Translations under genes and position numbers: made by a program | In this document: piece by piece, positions 7,814 to 16,413 of the stretch | Layout of the letters: every line of letters begins with the position of its first letter | How positions within the stretch are numbered: the stretch's first letter is position 1 | Assembly: GCA_965221785.1 (NCBI GenBank) | Contig: CBDCSR010000001.1 | Coordinates: forward strand, 186,001 to 250,000 | Origin: BD2-11 sp965221785 | Lineage (GTDB): Bacteria > Gemmatimonadota > Gemmatimonadetes > Longimicrobiales > Gaopeijiaceae | DNA length: 64,000 nucleotides | Reading direction: 5' to 3' | Notes under the pieces: model-generated | The model's input: the letters and a program-made list of their open reading frames with translations, nothing else | Told to the model about the DNA's origin: nothing | The model's database searches: none

Positions 7814-9502
7814 ATGTTCGAGAAAAAGAGACTGTTCCTGCTGATGGCACTACTCGCCAGCCCCGTTCTGCTCGTCGGATGTGGCGGCGACGAGCCGACC
7901 CCCGTCGCACCGCCGCCGCCCGAGCCCGAACCTCCGCCGGCGCCGGCCGCGCCTTCCACCCCGACCAACGTCCAGGCCGCGCTCGACATGGCGACGCATC
8001 ACGTCACCGTGACCTGGACCGCCGCCGCGAACGCGACCAGCTATACCGTGGAGAGAAACCTGGTCGGAAGCGGCGAGGGATTCGGGCAGATGCAGTCCGG
8101 AATCAGCGGAACCTCGTACGTGGACGAGAATGCGCCCTCCGGTACCCTGCAGTACCGGGTCATAGCGGTCGGCGCGGGGGGCTCCTCCGGGGCGAGTGAC
8201 CCGGCCGAGGTGGTCAACGAGCAGATGACAATGGCCATGGGGACGCTCTCGTCCCGGGTCGGCCCCGGGGAGATCCGCACCCTGTCCGCGGACACGGTCT
8301 ATACGCTCCAGGGCGTTGTTACGGTCGAGGATGGCGGCGAGCTCCACATTCCGGCCGGCACCCACATCTACGGTTCCGCCGAGGTACAGCCCAGCGCGCT
8401 GATCGTCCGGGCCGGCGGCAAGCTCTTCTCGGAAGGCACCGAGGATGAGCCGGTGGTCTTCACCAGCTCGAATCCGCCGGAGGAGAGGAACAAGGGTGAC
8501 TGGGGCGGCATCGTCCTGAACGGCCGGTCGCTCTGCAATTTCCCCGCGGGCGACTGCGTGGGTGAGGGCAGCTCGGGGCAGTACGGTGGCACCGACCGCA
8601 ACGACAACTCCGGCACCATCGTGTACACCCGCATCGAGTACGCCGGGTTCGAGGTCAGCTTCGGCAACGAGCTCAACGCGCTCACCATGAACGGCGTCGG
8701 CGACGGCACCACCATCCACCACGTGCAGACGCACGCGGGATCGGACGACGGCTTCGAGTGGTTCGGCGGGACCGTCAACACCCACCACCTCCTGGCCACC
8801 GACATCTCGGACGACTCGTTCGACTACTCCACCGGCTTCCAGGGCATGGGACAGTTCTGGCTGGCCCAGCAGGATCCCGATGACGGCGACAACGGCTTCG
8901 AGGTGGACGGCAACGAGGACGACTACAACGCCGAGCCGTTCACCGCCCCGCTGCTCGCCAACGTGACCCTGATCGGCAAGGGTCCGAACGGCGAGGGCGG
9001 CACCGAAGGCGAGTCCGTCGACGGCTTCAGGCTGCGTCGCGGCACCGGCGGCCACATCGTCAACGCGCTCGTCATCGGCTTCGGTGGCGACGGGCTCGAC
9101 ATCGACAACGACGAGACGGTCGCCCGGATACAGGCGGGGCTGTTCAGCATCAGGAACTCGATCATTGCCCTGAACGCGGACGCCTTCGAGGACGCCGAGG
9201 AAGAGGCGATCTTCAACACCGAGGGCTGGGGGAACCGGGTCGGCGTGGATCCGATGCTCGGCGATCCCTTCGACCGGGAGCATCCCGACTTCCAGCCGCA
9301 GGCGGGCTCTCCCGCCCTGGAAGGCGCCGCCAGCCTGGTGGAACTCGCCCCTCTCCTCACGACGCTGCCCCCCGAGCTGCAACAGCAGTTCGCAACTGCG
9401 GCGACCTTCTTCGATCTCACCGCGGTCTATGTCGGCGCGGTCGGTCCCGACCACGACTGGACCCAGGAGCACTGGACCCGCTTCGGCGCCCATGAACACT
9501 GA
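7814..9502 (+). CDS. surface lipoprotein with fibronectin III and beta-helix regions
   Basis: A lipobox (LLVGC) precedes a proline-rich linker of about 20 residues. A fibronectin type III-like domain follows (TNVQAALDMATHHVTVTW to about residue 135). The rest, from GTHIYGSAEV, looks like a right-handed beta-helix with KGDWGGIVLNGRS, IEYAGFEV, HHVQTHAGSDDGFEWFGGTV and DNGFEVDGNEDDYN. Proteins of this type are common next to TonB receptors in Bacteroidota-like and Gemmatimonadota genomes; the ligand is unknown. AGGAG at 7799-7803 supports the ATG. It overlaps the downstream lipoprotein gene by 11 bases. Confidence 0.8.
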   Translation: MFEKKRLFLLMALLASPVLLVGCGGDEPTPVAPPPPEPEPPPAPAAPSTPTNVQAALDMATHHVTVTWTAAANATSYTVERNLVGSGEGFGQMQSGISGTSYVDENAPSGTLQYRVIAVGAGGSSGASDPAEVVNEQMTMAMGTLSSRVGPGEIRTLSADTVYTLQGVVTVEDGGELHIPAGTHIYGSAEVQPSALIVRAGGKLFSEGTEDEPVVFTSSNPPEERNKGDWGGIVLNGRSLCNFPAGDCVGEGSSGQYGGTDRNDNSGTIVYTRIEYAGFEVSFGNELNALTMNGVGDGTTIHHVQTHAGSDDGFEWFGGTVNTHHLLATDISDDSFDYSTGFQGMGQFWLAQQDPDDGDNGFEVDGNEDDYNAEPFTAPLLANVTLIGKGPNGEGGTEGESVDGFRLRRGTGGHIVNALVIGFGGDGLDIDNDETVARIQAGLFSIRNSIIALNADAFEDAEEEAIFNTEGWGNRVGVDPMLGDPFDREHPDFQPQAGSPALEGAASLVELAPLLTTLPPELQQQFATAATFFDLTAVYVGAVGPDHDWTQEHWTRFGAHEH

Positions 9503-10097
9503 GTGCGTGCGCGGCGCGGCGACCTCCGGAGGGGATGGTTTCCCTTCCGGAGGTCGCCGTTGCCGCGATGGGCAAGTCCGCCGCGCCTGGCTGCTCGCCG
9601 GCCTGCTGTTGGCGAGCTGTAACAGCCCGCCGTCCCCGGGGGCGCTCGCATTTCCCGGTGCTTCGCCCTCCGTGGAGGTGCTTGCCCGCGATGCGCTGCG
9701 CGGCCTGGCCGCCTCGGACGCCATGCTGCTCGAGCGGCTTCGCCTGACGGAAACCGAACACAACGAGGTCGTATGGCCCGAGCTTCCCGCGTCGGCACCG
9801 GAGATCGGCTTTCCCGTCGATTTCGCCTGGAGAAACATCCAGTTGCGCAACGAGTCGGCGCTGGAACGGGTGGCTGGCTGGTACCGATCGAACGCGGTGC
9901 GCTACCAGGTGGCCGAGTGCAGGGGCGAAACACAGGCGTTCGCGACCTTCCGGGTCCACACCGATTGCCGGGTCCTCTTCCTCACAATCCGGGGAGAGCT
10001 TCTCGAAGCTCAGCTCTTCAAGGACGTGCTGGAGCGCGACGGCGGCTTCAAGATCTTTCGCTACTACGACGAGCTTCCGAGGCGCACCCGTCTGTAG
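9492..10097 (+). CDS. small lipoprotein of unknown function
   Basis: The ATG at 9492 lies inside the end of the beta-helix lipoprotein gene (11-base overlap), which suggests translational coupling. About 30 residues in, a hydrophobic segment ends with a lipobox (LLLASC). The mature part of about 165 residues has no domain I recognise. It contains FAWRNIQLRNESALERV and FKIFRYYDELPRRTRL, and two cysteines that could form a disulfide (AECRGE, HTDCRV). It sits directly before the PhoB/PhoR-like genes, so a sensory or transport accessory role is possible; this is inference. Confidence 0.7.
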   Translation: MNTECVRGAATSGGDGFPSGGRRCRDGQVRRAWLLAGLLLASCNSPPSPGALAFPGASPSVEVLARDALRGLAASDAMLLERLRLTETEHNEVVWPELPASAPEIGFPVDFAWRNIQLRNESALERVAGWYRSNAVRYQVAECRGETQAFATFRVHTDCRVLFLTIRGELLEAQLFKDVLERDGGFKIFRYYDELPRRTRL

Positions 10098-10108
10098 TAC
10101 GATGAAGT

Positions 10109-10882
10109 GTGAAACGATTTGACGCGGTGAAGGATCTGGAGGGACGGAAGTCGCCGGACGTTTCCGAGCCCCCGCCCCGGGTCCTCGTGGTGGAGGACGA
10201 AGCCGATATCGCGGCGTTGGTCGCCTACCAGCTGACCCGCGACGGGCTGCGGGTGGAAACGGTGTCGAGGGGGACCTCGGCGCTCTCTTCCATCGATCGC
10301 GAGATGCCGGACATCGTCGTCCTCGACCGCCTGCTCCCGGGGGAGTCGGGCGACGAGGTCCTGCGCACCATTCGCCGCAGGGCCGCGACCCGCCACCTGC
10401 CCGTGCTCATGCTCACGGCCAAGCGCGAGCAGGAGGACCGCATCGAGGGGCTGGAAATGGGCGCGGACGACTACCTCACCAAGCCCTTCAGCCCGCGGGA
10501 GCTGATCCTGCGGGTGCGCTCCATCCTGCGGCGCGCCCGGTCCACCCACACCGGCGGCGCGGGACAGATTCTGCGCGCGGGTCCCCTCGCCATCGACCTG
10601 ACCGGCCACCAGGTGACCCTAGATGGCCGCGAGCTGAACCTCACGCCCACGGAGTTCCGGCTGCTTCGGGTGCTGGTCGAGCGCCGCGGGCGGACCCAGA
10701 GCCGCCAGCAGTTGCTCGAGTCGGCCTGGGAGGTGGGTCCGGGAGTGTCCGGGTACATCCACACGCGCACGGTGGACATGCACATCCGCAGGCTGCGCAC
10801 CAAGCTCGGGGAGGTAGGCGACTGGGTCGAGACCGTGCGCGGCTTCGGCTATCAGTTCCGGCTGCCCGACGCGGAGGGATAG
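10109..10882 (+). CDS. PhoB-like response regulator (OmpR family)
   Basis: The receiver domain (residues about 24-135) has the acidic pair in VVEDE, the phosphoacceptor D73 in VVLDRLLPG, and K125 in LTKPFSP. The C-terminal winged-helix domain contains LTPTEFRLLRVLVERRGR, SGYIHTRTVDMHIRRLR and ETVRGFGYQF. This arrangement is typical of PhoB, the phosphate-starvation regulator, but the regulon cannot be read from sequence alone. The start is GTG at 10109, giving an unusual N-terminal extension of about 22 residues. The histidine kinase follows 14 bases downstream. The phased GTTAC array at 4676 is a plausible target. Confidence 0.88.
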   Translation: MKRFDAVKDLEGRKSPDVSEPPPRVLVVEDEADIAALVAYQLTRDGLRVETVSRGTSALSSIDREMPDIVVLDRLLPGESGDEVLRTIRRRAATRHLPVLMLTAKREQEDRIEGLEMGADDYLTKPFSPRELILRVRSILRRARSTHTGGAGQILRAGPLAIDLTGHQVTLDGRELNLTPTEFRLLRVLVERRGRTQSRQQLLESAWEVGPGVSGYIHTRTVDMHIRRLRTKLGEVGDWVETVRGFGYQFRLPDAEG

Positions 10883-10895
10883 CCCCGAATACGCC

Positions 10896-12728
10896 ATGAG
10901 GCTGCGCGCGCACCACGGTCTGTTCCTGGGCTTCGTGGCGGTGGTGGGCATCCTCGTCGCCGCCATGATGGTCATCATCGGAACCGGCCTGCGGCGCCAA
11001 CTGGTGGAATCCTATCAGAGCGATCTGGCCGGCGATCTGGCGCTCGCACAGTTGCTGCTGGAGGGAAGCGACGGCGGTTTCTCCAATCTGCATGAGCTGG
11101 CGGAGCGCATGCGGGAGCGGGTCGACTATCGGGTTACGGTGGTCGCGCCGGACGGAACGGTGCTGGCCGACTCCGATTCGGACTACCGCATGATGGAGAA
11201 CCACGGCGACCGCCCGGAGGTGCGGGGCGCCTTCGCCGGTACGACCACCTTTGCCGAGCGGCGGAGCGCCACGGTCGGCTCCGACCTGTTGTACGGGGCG
11301 ACCCGACTCTCGTTGGAGGGCGAGCCGGTTGTCCTGCGTCTGGCGGCATCGCTGGAGGCCATCGACGCCACCGTGATTCAGACGCAGGGCGCCATCGCCG
11401 GCGCGGGGGCGGTGGCGATCGTCCTGGCGCTCGGTCTCTCATACGTGCTGGCGCGCGCCCTGGCCCATCCCCTCGAACGGGTGGCGGCCCGCGCGCGCCT
11501 GATCGCCGCGGGCGCCGACGGCATGCAGCCGCTGGCCTCGTCGCGCATGACCGAACTCGCCGAGCTGGTTGAGGCCTTCAACCGCCTCACCTCGGACCTG
11601 GACGCGCGCATCCGCGAGCTTGCAGGCGAGCGCGACGAGGTGCGTGACGTGCTCAACGCCATCAACGAGGGCGTCGTCGCCCTGAACGCCGATGCCCGTC
11701 TGGTGCGCATCAACGAAGCCGCGATGCGCATCCTCGACGTGGAGCCGGTTCCCGCGCTTACACATGTTAGCCTGTTCGTGCGTTCCGCCGAACTCCGGCT
11801 GCTCATGGAAGCGGCTCCGTCTCACGCCGTGGGCGCGCGCGAAGTCCACCTGGGCGAGAGACGGTATCTGGTGTCGGGCCGGCCGCTGGGGGCGGGCGGG
11901 GCCGTCATCACCTTCGTCGACGTGAGCGAGATCCGGCGCCTCGAAGAGGTGCGCAGCGACTTTGTCGCCAACGCGTCCCACGAACTCAAGACGCCCCTCA
12001 CCGCGGTACGCGGGTTCTCGGAGACCCTCCTCGAGGACGATCCGCCCGAGGACCTCCGCCAGAGCTTCCTCGATCTCATCTGGCGCAATACCGTGCGCCT
12101 GCAGCAGCTGGTCGAGGATCTGCTCGACCTGTCACGCCTGGAGTCCGGGGGATGGGTGCCACAGTCGGAACCGGTCCGGGTGGAGGAGGTCGCCGTCAAG
12201 GCCTGGGTTCAGGCCGGGCCGCGCGTCTCCGAATCCAGCGTGCGGCTGCATATCGACGGGACCGGCATCGCGACCGCCGACTCCCGCGGGCTCTCGCAGA
12301 TCTTCCAGAACCTCTTCGACAACGCACTCCGGCACACCCCCGCCGGAGGGTCGATCCGAGTGCAGATCGAGTCCGGGGAGGGTGACGACCTCCTCCTCGT
12401 ATCGGTGAGGGACACGGGCAGCGGCATACTGCCGACCCACCTGCCGCGCATCTTCGAACGCTTCTACCGGGTGGATCCGGCCCGGTCGAGAGCGGAAGGG
12501 GGGACTGGCCTGGGACTTGCAATCGTACGCCACCTGGTGATCGCCATGGGAGGCGAGGTCCGGGCTGAGAGCGTGATCGAGGAGGGAACGACGATTCGCT
12601 TCACGCTCCCGCGCGGCTCCGCGACTTCGCTGTCTCTCATGGAGCTGGATGAAGAAGACGATGACGATGAAGACGACGAACTCGACTACGGGGACTTCGT
12701 CGCCGCGCCGTCTCTGATTCGGGAGTAG
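10896..12728 (+). CDS. PhoR-like sensor histidine kinase
   Basis: The 610-residue protein has a transmembrane segment at about 8-30, a periplasmic domain of about 130 residues and a second membrane segment at about 168-188. HAMP and PAS-like regions follow. The HisKA domain carries H362 in NASHELKTPLTAVRGFSETL, and the ATPase domain has the N box (FQNLFDNALRHT), DTGSGI and GGTGLGLAIV. It would phosphorylate the regulator encoded just upstream. The last 28 residues are strongly acidic (ELDEEDDDDEDDELDYGDF), which is unusual for PhoR. The MsrB gene begins 6 bases after the stop. Confidence 0.88.
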   Translation: MRLRAHHGLFLGFVAVVGILVAAMMVIIGTGLRRQLVESYQSDLAGDLALAQLLLEGSDGGFSNLHELAERMRERVDYRVTVVAPDGTVLADSDSDYRMMENHGDRPEVRGAFAGTTTFAERRSATVGSDLLYGATRLSLEGEPVVLRLAASLEAIDATVIQTQGAIAGAGAVAIVLALGLSYVLARALAHPLERVAARARLIAAGADGMQPLASSRMTELAELVEAFNRLTSDLDARIRELAGERDEVRDVLNAINEGVVALNADARLVRINEAAMRILDVEPVPALTHVSLFVRSAELRLLMEAAPSHAVGAREVHLGERRYLVSGRPLGAGGAVITFVDVSEIRRLEEVRSDFVANASHELKTPLTAVRGFSETLLEDDPPEDLRQSFLDLIWRNTVRLQQLVEDLLDLSRLESGGWVPQSEPVRVEEVAVKAWVQAGPRVSESSVRLHIDGTGIATADSRGLSQIFQNLFDNALRHTPAGGSIRVQIESGEGDDLLLVSVRDTGSGILPTHLPRIFERFYRVDPARSRAEGGTGLGLAIVRHLVIAMGGEVRAESVIEEGTTIRFTLPRGSATSLSLMELDEEDDDDEDDELDYGDFVAAPSLIRE

Positions 12729-12733
12729 AGATC

Positions 12734-13171
12734 ATGGGCAGAAAGGGAAAGGCCGGAGGTCGCGTGAGCGACCGTGAATGGAAGCAGCGTCTGACCCGCG
12801 AGCAGTTTCGCGTTACCCGCCGCCAGGGGACGGAACGGGCCTTCACCGGAGCCTACTGGGACCTGAAGGACGACGGGCTCTATCGCTGCGTGTGCTGCGG
12901 GGCCCCGCTGTTCGACTCGGGAGACAAGTACGATTCGGGGACGGGATGGCCGAGCTTCAGCGACACCGCCGAGGGCGCCGACATCCGCCTCGAGGACGAC
13001 CGCAGCTTCTTCATGCGCCGCACCGAAGTGCTGTGCGCGGCGTGCGACGCCCATCTCGGCCATGTGTTCGGGGACGGTCCCGCCCCCACCGGCCAGCGTT
13101 ACTGCATCAACTCCGCGGCGCTCACGTTCGACCCCGCCCGCGGCCGGGAAAGTACGCAATCCCCAGAGTGA
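12734..13171 (+). CDS. msrB: peptide-methionine (R)-S-oxide reductase MsrB
   Basis: The protein reduces methionine-R-sulfoxide in oxidised proteins. The 145-residue chain has the SelR fold signature: zinc cysteines in CVCC (C52, C55) and CAAC, GTGWPSF, and the catalytic Cys in RYCINSAAL (C124). No signal peptide is visible, so it is probably cytoplasmic. It is close behind the histidine kinase and may share its transcript. Its 3' end overlaps the convergent beta-propeller gene by 50 bases. Confidence 0.93.
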   Translation: MGRKGKAGGRVSDREWKQRLTREQFRVTRRQGTERAFTGAYWDLKDDGLYRCVCCGAPLFDSGDKYDSGTGWPSFSDTAEGADIRLEDDRSFFMRRTEVLCAACDAHLGHVFGDGPAPTGQRYCINSAALTFDPARGRESTQSPE

Positions 13172-14249
13172 GGACGCCGACCTCGCGTCTCCACAGCACC
13201 TCGCCCGTGCCGATGCGAAGGGCGGCCACCCCCCCGGCCTCGCCGAGCCCGCCCTCCCAGGTTACGTAGGCGACCTCGCCCGCCGGGTCGAGCGCCACCC
13301 CGTGCGGGAACGCCGCGCCGGCCAGCTCGATGCGGCGCACCTCCGTGAGGGTGGCCGGGTCGAGCACCGACACCGAGCCGCCGCGCCGGTTGGCCACCAC
13401 CAGCACCCGCCCGTCCGGCGAGGCCGCGATCTGGGCCGGCATGGGCCCGACCGCGACGGTGCCCTCGGGTTGGCCCGCGCGCGAGTAGGCCCGCACCTCC
13501 CCGCTCCCCGCCATGGTTGCGAAGAAGCGGGCGCCGTCGGGGCTCCAGGCGACGTTCATGGGGGTGTAGCGCGGCGCTCCCGCGGCGGAATCGGGTCCGG
13601 CCGGGACGCGGGCGAGGGTTTCCGCCGAGGCCGCGTCCATCAGCACGATCTCGTCGGAAAGCGAGCAGGTGACGGCGACCCGCGTCCCGGCCGGGTCCAC
13701 GGCGGCGTGGTGCGGGGCGGGGCACACCAACGGCAGGGCCGCAACCGTCAGGTCGTGGACGTCCACCACCGCCACGCGGCTCTCCTCCCCCAGGCCGTCC
13801 CGCCAGTAGTCGGGGATGAAGGCGCGGCGGCCGTCGGGGGTGAGCTCCACCCGCGCCGCACCCGGCATGTCCAGCTGGAGGCGCCCGACCAGCCGGTCGC
13901 CGTCGGTCTCGAACTTCCACAGGGTGGGATGTCCGTGCGCGAGAGTGGCGTACCAGTGGCGGCCGTCGGCGGAAACGGTCACGCCGTGGGGCTCGTCGGT
14001 TTCGGTGCGGCGCCGGTCCAGCGAGATGGCGCGCAGGGTGGTCCCGTCGCGCGCGTCCAGCACATGGATCCGGTCCGTGAACCCGGAGGTGACGTACAGA
14101 CGGGGCGGGTCCTCCGGGCCATCCGCCGCACCTCCGCAGGCAATCAGAAGCAGCGTGGCGCCGATCCAGCGCCGGGGCCCGGGGCGCCTCGGAGGGCTTC
14201 GGACAGGGACGCTGCCGGCGTCCGTCGTTTGCCAGCGGCGGCGACGCAT
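13122..14249 (-). CDS. YncE-like beta-propeller lipoprotein
   Basis: The chosen ATG at 14249 gives a basic N-terminus and a hydrophobic stretch ending in LLLIACGG, a lipobox. The body is made of propeller-like repeats (LYVTSGFTDRIHVLDARDG, VTVSADGRHWYATL, VAWSPDGARFFATM, IAASPDGRVLVVANRRGG). These resemble the YncE/40-residue YVTN repeats found in secreted binding proteins. No catalytic motif was seen. It lies 14 bases after the upstream LVIVD-type gene on the same strand, so the two are probably one operon. Its 3' end overlaps msrB, which is convergent. Confidence 0.78.
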   Translation of the reverse strand: MRRRRWQTTDAGSVPVRSPPRRPGPRRWIGATLLLIACGGAADGPEDPPRLYVTSGFTDRIHVLDARDGTTLRAISLDRRRTETDEPHGVTVSADGRHWYATLAHGHPTLWKFETDGDRLVGRLQLDMPGAARVELTPDGRRAFIPDYWRDGLGEESRVAVVDVHDLTVAALPLVCPAPHHAAVDPAGTRVAVTCSLSDEIVLMDAASAETLARVPAGPDSAAGAPRYTPMNVAWSPDGARFFATMAGSGEVRAYSRAGQPEGTVAVGPMPAQIAASPDGRVLVVANRRGGSVSVLDPATLTEVRRIELAGAAFPHGVALDPAGEVAYVTWEGGLGEAGGVAALRIGTGEVLWRREVGVLTLGIAYFPGRGRGRT

Positions 14250-14263
14250 TCCGGGGGGACCTG

Positions 14264-16087
14264 CTAGGGGACCGGCTCCAGCACGACGAGCCCGTGGTTC
14301 ATGTCCGCGGCGTACAGCTTGCCGTTGTCGTGCAGCTGGGGCGCCCACGTGCAGGTGTCCTCGGGGCCCAGGAAGCAGTAGTTGGTCTCGCTCCCGTAGT
14401 CGACGAAGCCGGCCTCGCGCCCCTGCAGCTCCAGTTGGCCCATCAGTTCACCGCTGACGTCCAGAACGCGCATGCCGCGTTCGTACCACGCCAGGTACAG
14501 GGTCGCGGCATCCTCGTCCATCCAGTAGTTGTGCGACGTGGCTCCCTCGACTTCATAGGTCGCGACCTCGCGCGGCCGGGTGATGTCGCCGAGATCCACC
14601 ACGTGCATGATCCCGGACGGACTCGTGGAATAGCCGAACTGCTCTTCGCCCACGAAGGCGTAGCGTGCCTCGGGCCAGTACCAGACGTTGTGGGTCTGCC
14701 CGCCCAGATCCTGCAGGCGGCTCACCTCCACCGGGTTGGTGGGCGACCCCCCGGCCATCCCGTTGCCCACGTCGAGGATGACGAGTCCCGCGTCCCAGTG
14801 CGACAGGAAGGCCAGCCCGTCCCGGACGTAGACGTCGTGGAGGAGGCTCGAGCCGCCGTAGAAGCTGGCGGCGAGGCGTGGTGAAGCCGGGTCGGAGATA
14901 TCGAGGATGCGCAGGCCGCTGTTGTAGGGGTCCAGAGCCAGGTACGCGTAGTCGCCCTCCAGCCACGCGTTGTGGACGCCGGCGGCCAGACCTTCCGTAA
15001 AGCGGCTGATGATTTGCGGGTGCGCCGGATCGGAGAGGTCGAAGAACGTGACCCCGTTCAGGTTCTCGGGGTCGCCCTCGTGGGTCAGCACCCCGAGGCG
15101 GCCGTCCGCCCGGATCTTGACGTCGTTCACGGTGCGCGCGTTCACGACGATCGAATCGGAAAGGGTGGGCATCCCCCCGGCGTCCAGCGTCCACGCATAC
15201 AGCAGGTTGCCCGGAAGCTCGTCGCGCATGCCCCAGGTGCCCGTGTACGCGTAGTCGCCGTGCACCCAGAGGTCCGAAGTATAGCGGTCGACGACGGCGC
15301 CCTTTCCCACCAGGCGGAGCGACTGCGAAAGCCCGCGCGCCTGGACCGTGACCGGCGTGGTCGCCGAATCCGGCCGGGTTGCGCCGTCGACGTTGACCAG
15401 CGTACGCGCGACGACCGTGATGTGCCCCGGGGCGTAGGCAACGAACCGCCCGTCGGCGTCGAACAACCCGGCATCCGGAGGGGTGGTGCGCCACGTGACC
15501 TGCGCCCCCTGCACCTCGGCCCCGTTGCTGTCCCGGACCTCGGCCGAGAAACGCACCACGTCACCCTGGCGGATGCGCCGGTTTCCCGCCGCGATGCGGA
15601 TATGCGTGCCGTCGACCGGTCCCACGCGCCGCTCGACCTGAAAGCGCAGTCCCAGCGATGCGCGTGCGTCACGGCCGGCCTGCGCTTCGAGAGTGGCTGC
15701 GTAGGTGCCGGCCTGGGCGGCGTCCGGCACGGGGACGACTACGGAAATGGTCTCGCTCGCGCCCGGATTCAGGGTCGGTATCTCGGCAGGCGTGATGGTC
15801 GGAACCATGCCGGGGACGGCGACACCGCCCGTGTGCGCGGCGCGAGCCGACAGGCTCACCGGTCCGACCGCCACGTTGCCGGTGTTGACCAGGTCGACCG
15901 CGCCCTGGTAGGTGAGCGCGCTGCCGTCCCGGGACGCCACCAGGTCGAGCGTGGCGGTGGAGAACTCGATCGCCGCCATCCGCTCGACGGGAGGTTCGAC
16001 AGGATCGCGGCAGGTGGTGAGCAGAAGAGTGACCGACAGGCTGAACAGGAGCCCTCCGGGGTGCCTCGCCCGCGATGCGGCGCGCAT
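14264..16087 (-). CDS. Ig-like and LVIVD-repeat lipoprotein
   Basis: The N-terminal region has a hydrophobic segment and a lipobox (LLLTTC). A CARDB-like or other beta-sandwich region follows (GNVAVGPVSLSARA, NPGASETISVVVPV), then an Ig-like domain (IRQGDVVRFSAEVRDSNG). The C-terminal 350 residues carry LVIVD-type propeller repeats (NGVTFFDLSDPAHPQIIS, SGLRILDISDPASPRLA, AGLVILDVGNGM, GIMHVVDLGDITRP). Such proteins are extracellular and often of unknown ligand. The start is uncertain: ATGs at 16126 and 16153 are in frame; 16087 gives the most regular lipoprotein signal peptide. Confidence 0.78.
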   Translation of the reverse strand: MRAASRARHPGGLLFSLSVTLLLTTCRDPVEPPVERMAAIEFSTATLDLVASRDGSALTYQGAVDLVNTGNVAVGPVSLSARAAHTGGVAVPGMVPTITPAEIPTLNPGASETISVVVPVPDAAQAGTYAATLEAQAGRDARASLGLRFQVERRVGPVDGTHIRIAAGNRRIRQGDVVRFSAEVRDSNGAEVQGAQVTWRTTPPDAGLFDADGRFVAYAPGHITVVARTLVNVDGATRPDSATTPVTVQARGLSQSLRLVGKGAVVDRYTSDLWVHGDYAYTGTWGMRDELPGNLLYAWTLDAGGMPTLSDSIVVNARTVNDVKIRADGRLGVLTHEGDPENLNGVTFFDLSDPAHPQIISRFTEGLAAGVHNAWLEGDYAYLALDPYNSGLRILDISDPASPRLAASFYGGSSLLHDVYVRDGLAFLSHWDAGLVILDVGNGMAGGSPTNPVEVSRLQDLGGQTHNVWYWPEARYAFVGEEQFGYSTSPSGIMHVVDLGDITRPREVATYEVEGATSHNYWMDEDAATLYLAWYERGMRVLDVSGELMGQLELQGREAGFVDYGSETNYCFLGPEDTCTWAPQLHDNGKLYAADMNHGLVVLEPVP

Positions 16088-16297
16088 GACAGCGTTGCAT
16101 TGCCTGGAGTTTGCGACCGGACGCATGTGCCTGGAGGTTGGGTCTGGGGTCATGCCGGCTCATACCGCCTGCACCTGGAGTTCCTCCGATAACTAATAAC
16201 GCGTGCGGGTCCGGGTTACTACACCGCCCTTGCCAGGGCTGTGAGGCCCAACCCGCGCTTCCGGGACAGAGCGAGCGCCGACCGGCGTACCGACGCA

Positions 16298-16326
16298 TTG
16301 AGTTGACCCCGAGTGGGCACTAGTAT
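16298..16326 (+). promoter_or_regulatory. candidate sigma-70-type promoter
   Basis: TTGAGT (16298-16303) and TAGTAT (16321-16326) are separated by exactly 17 bases and lie about 90 bases upstream of the binding-protein start at 16414. The stretch is AT-richer than its surroundings. Both hexamers match consensus at four of six positions, so this is plausible but unproven. Confidence 0.4.
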
Positions 16327-16413
16327 TCCGATTGTCGCGGAATGATCACGCTCAGCAGGGCAGCGGTCTCAACCCTTGCACCATCGTCGGCAATACGCGG
16401 AAAGGATTCTCGG

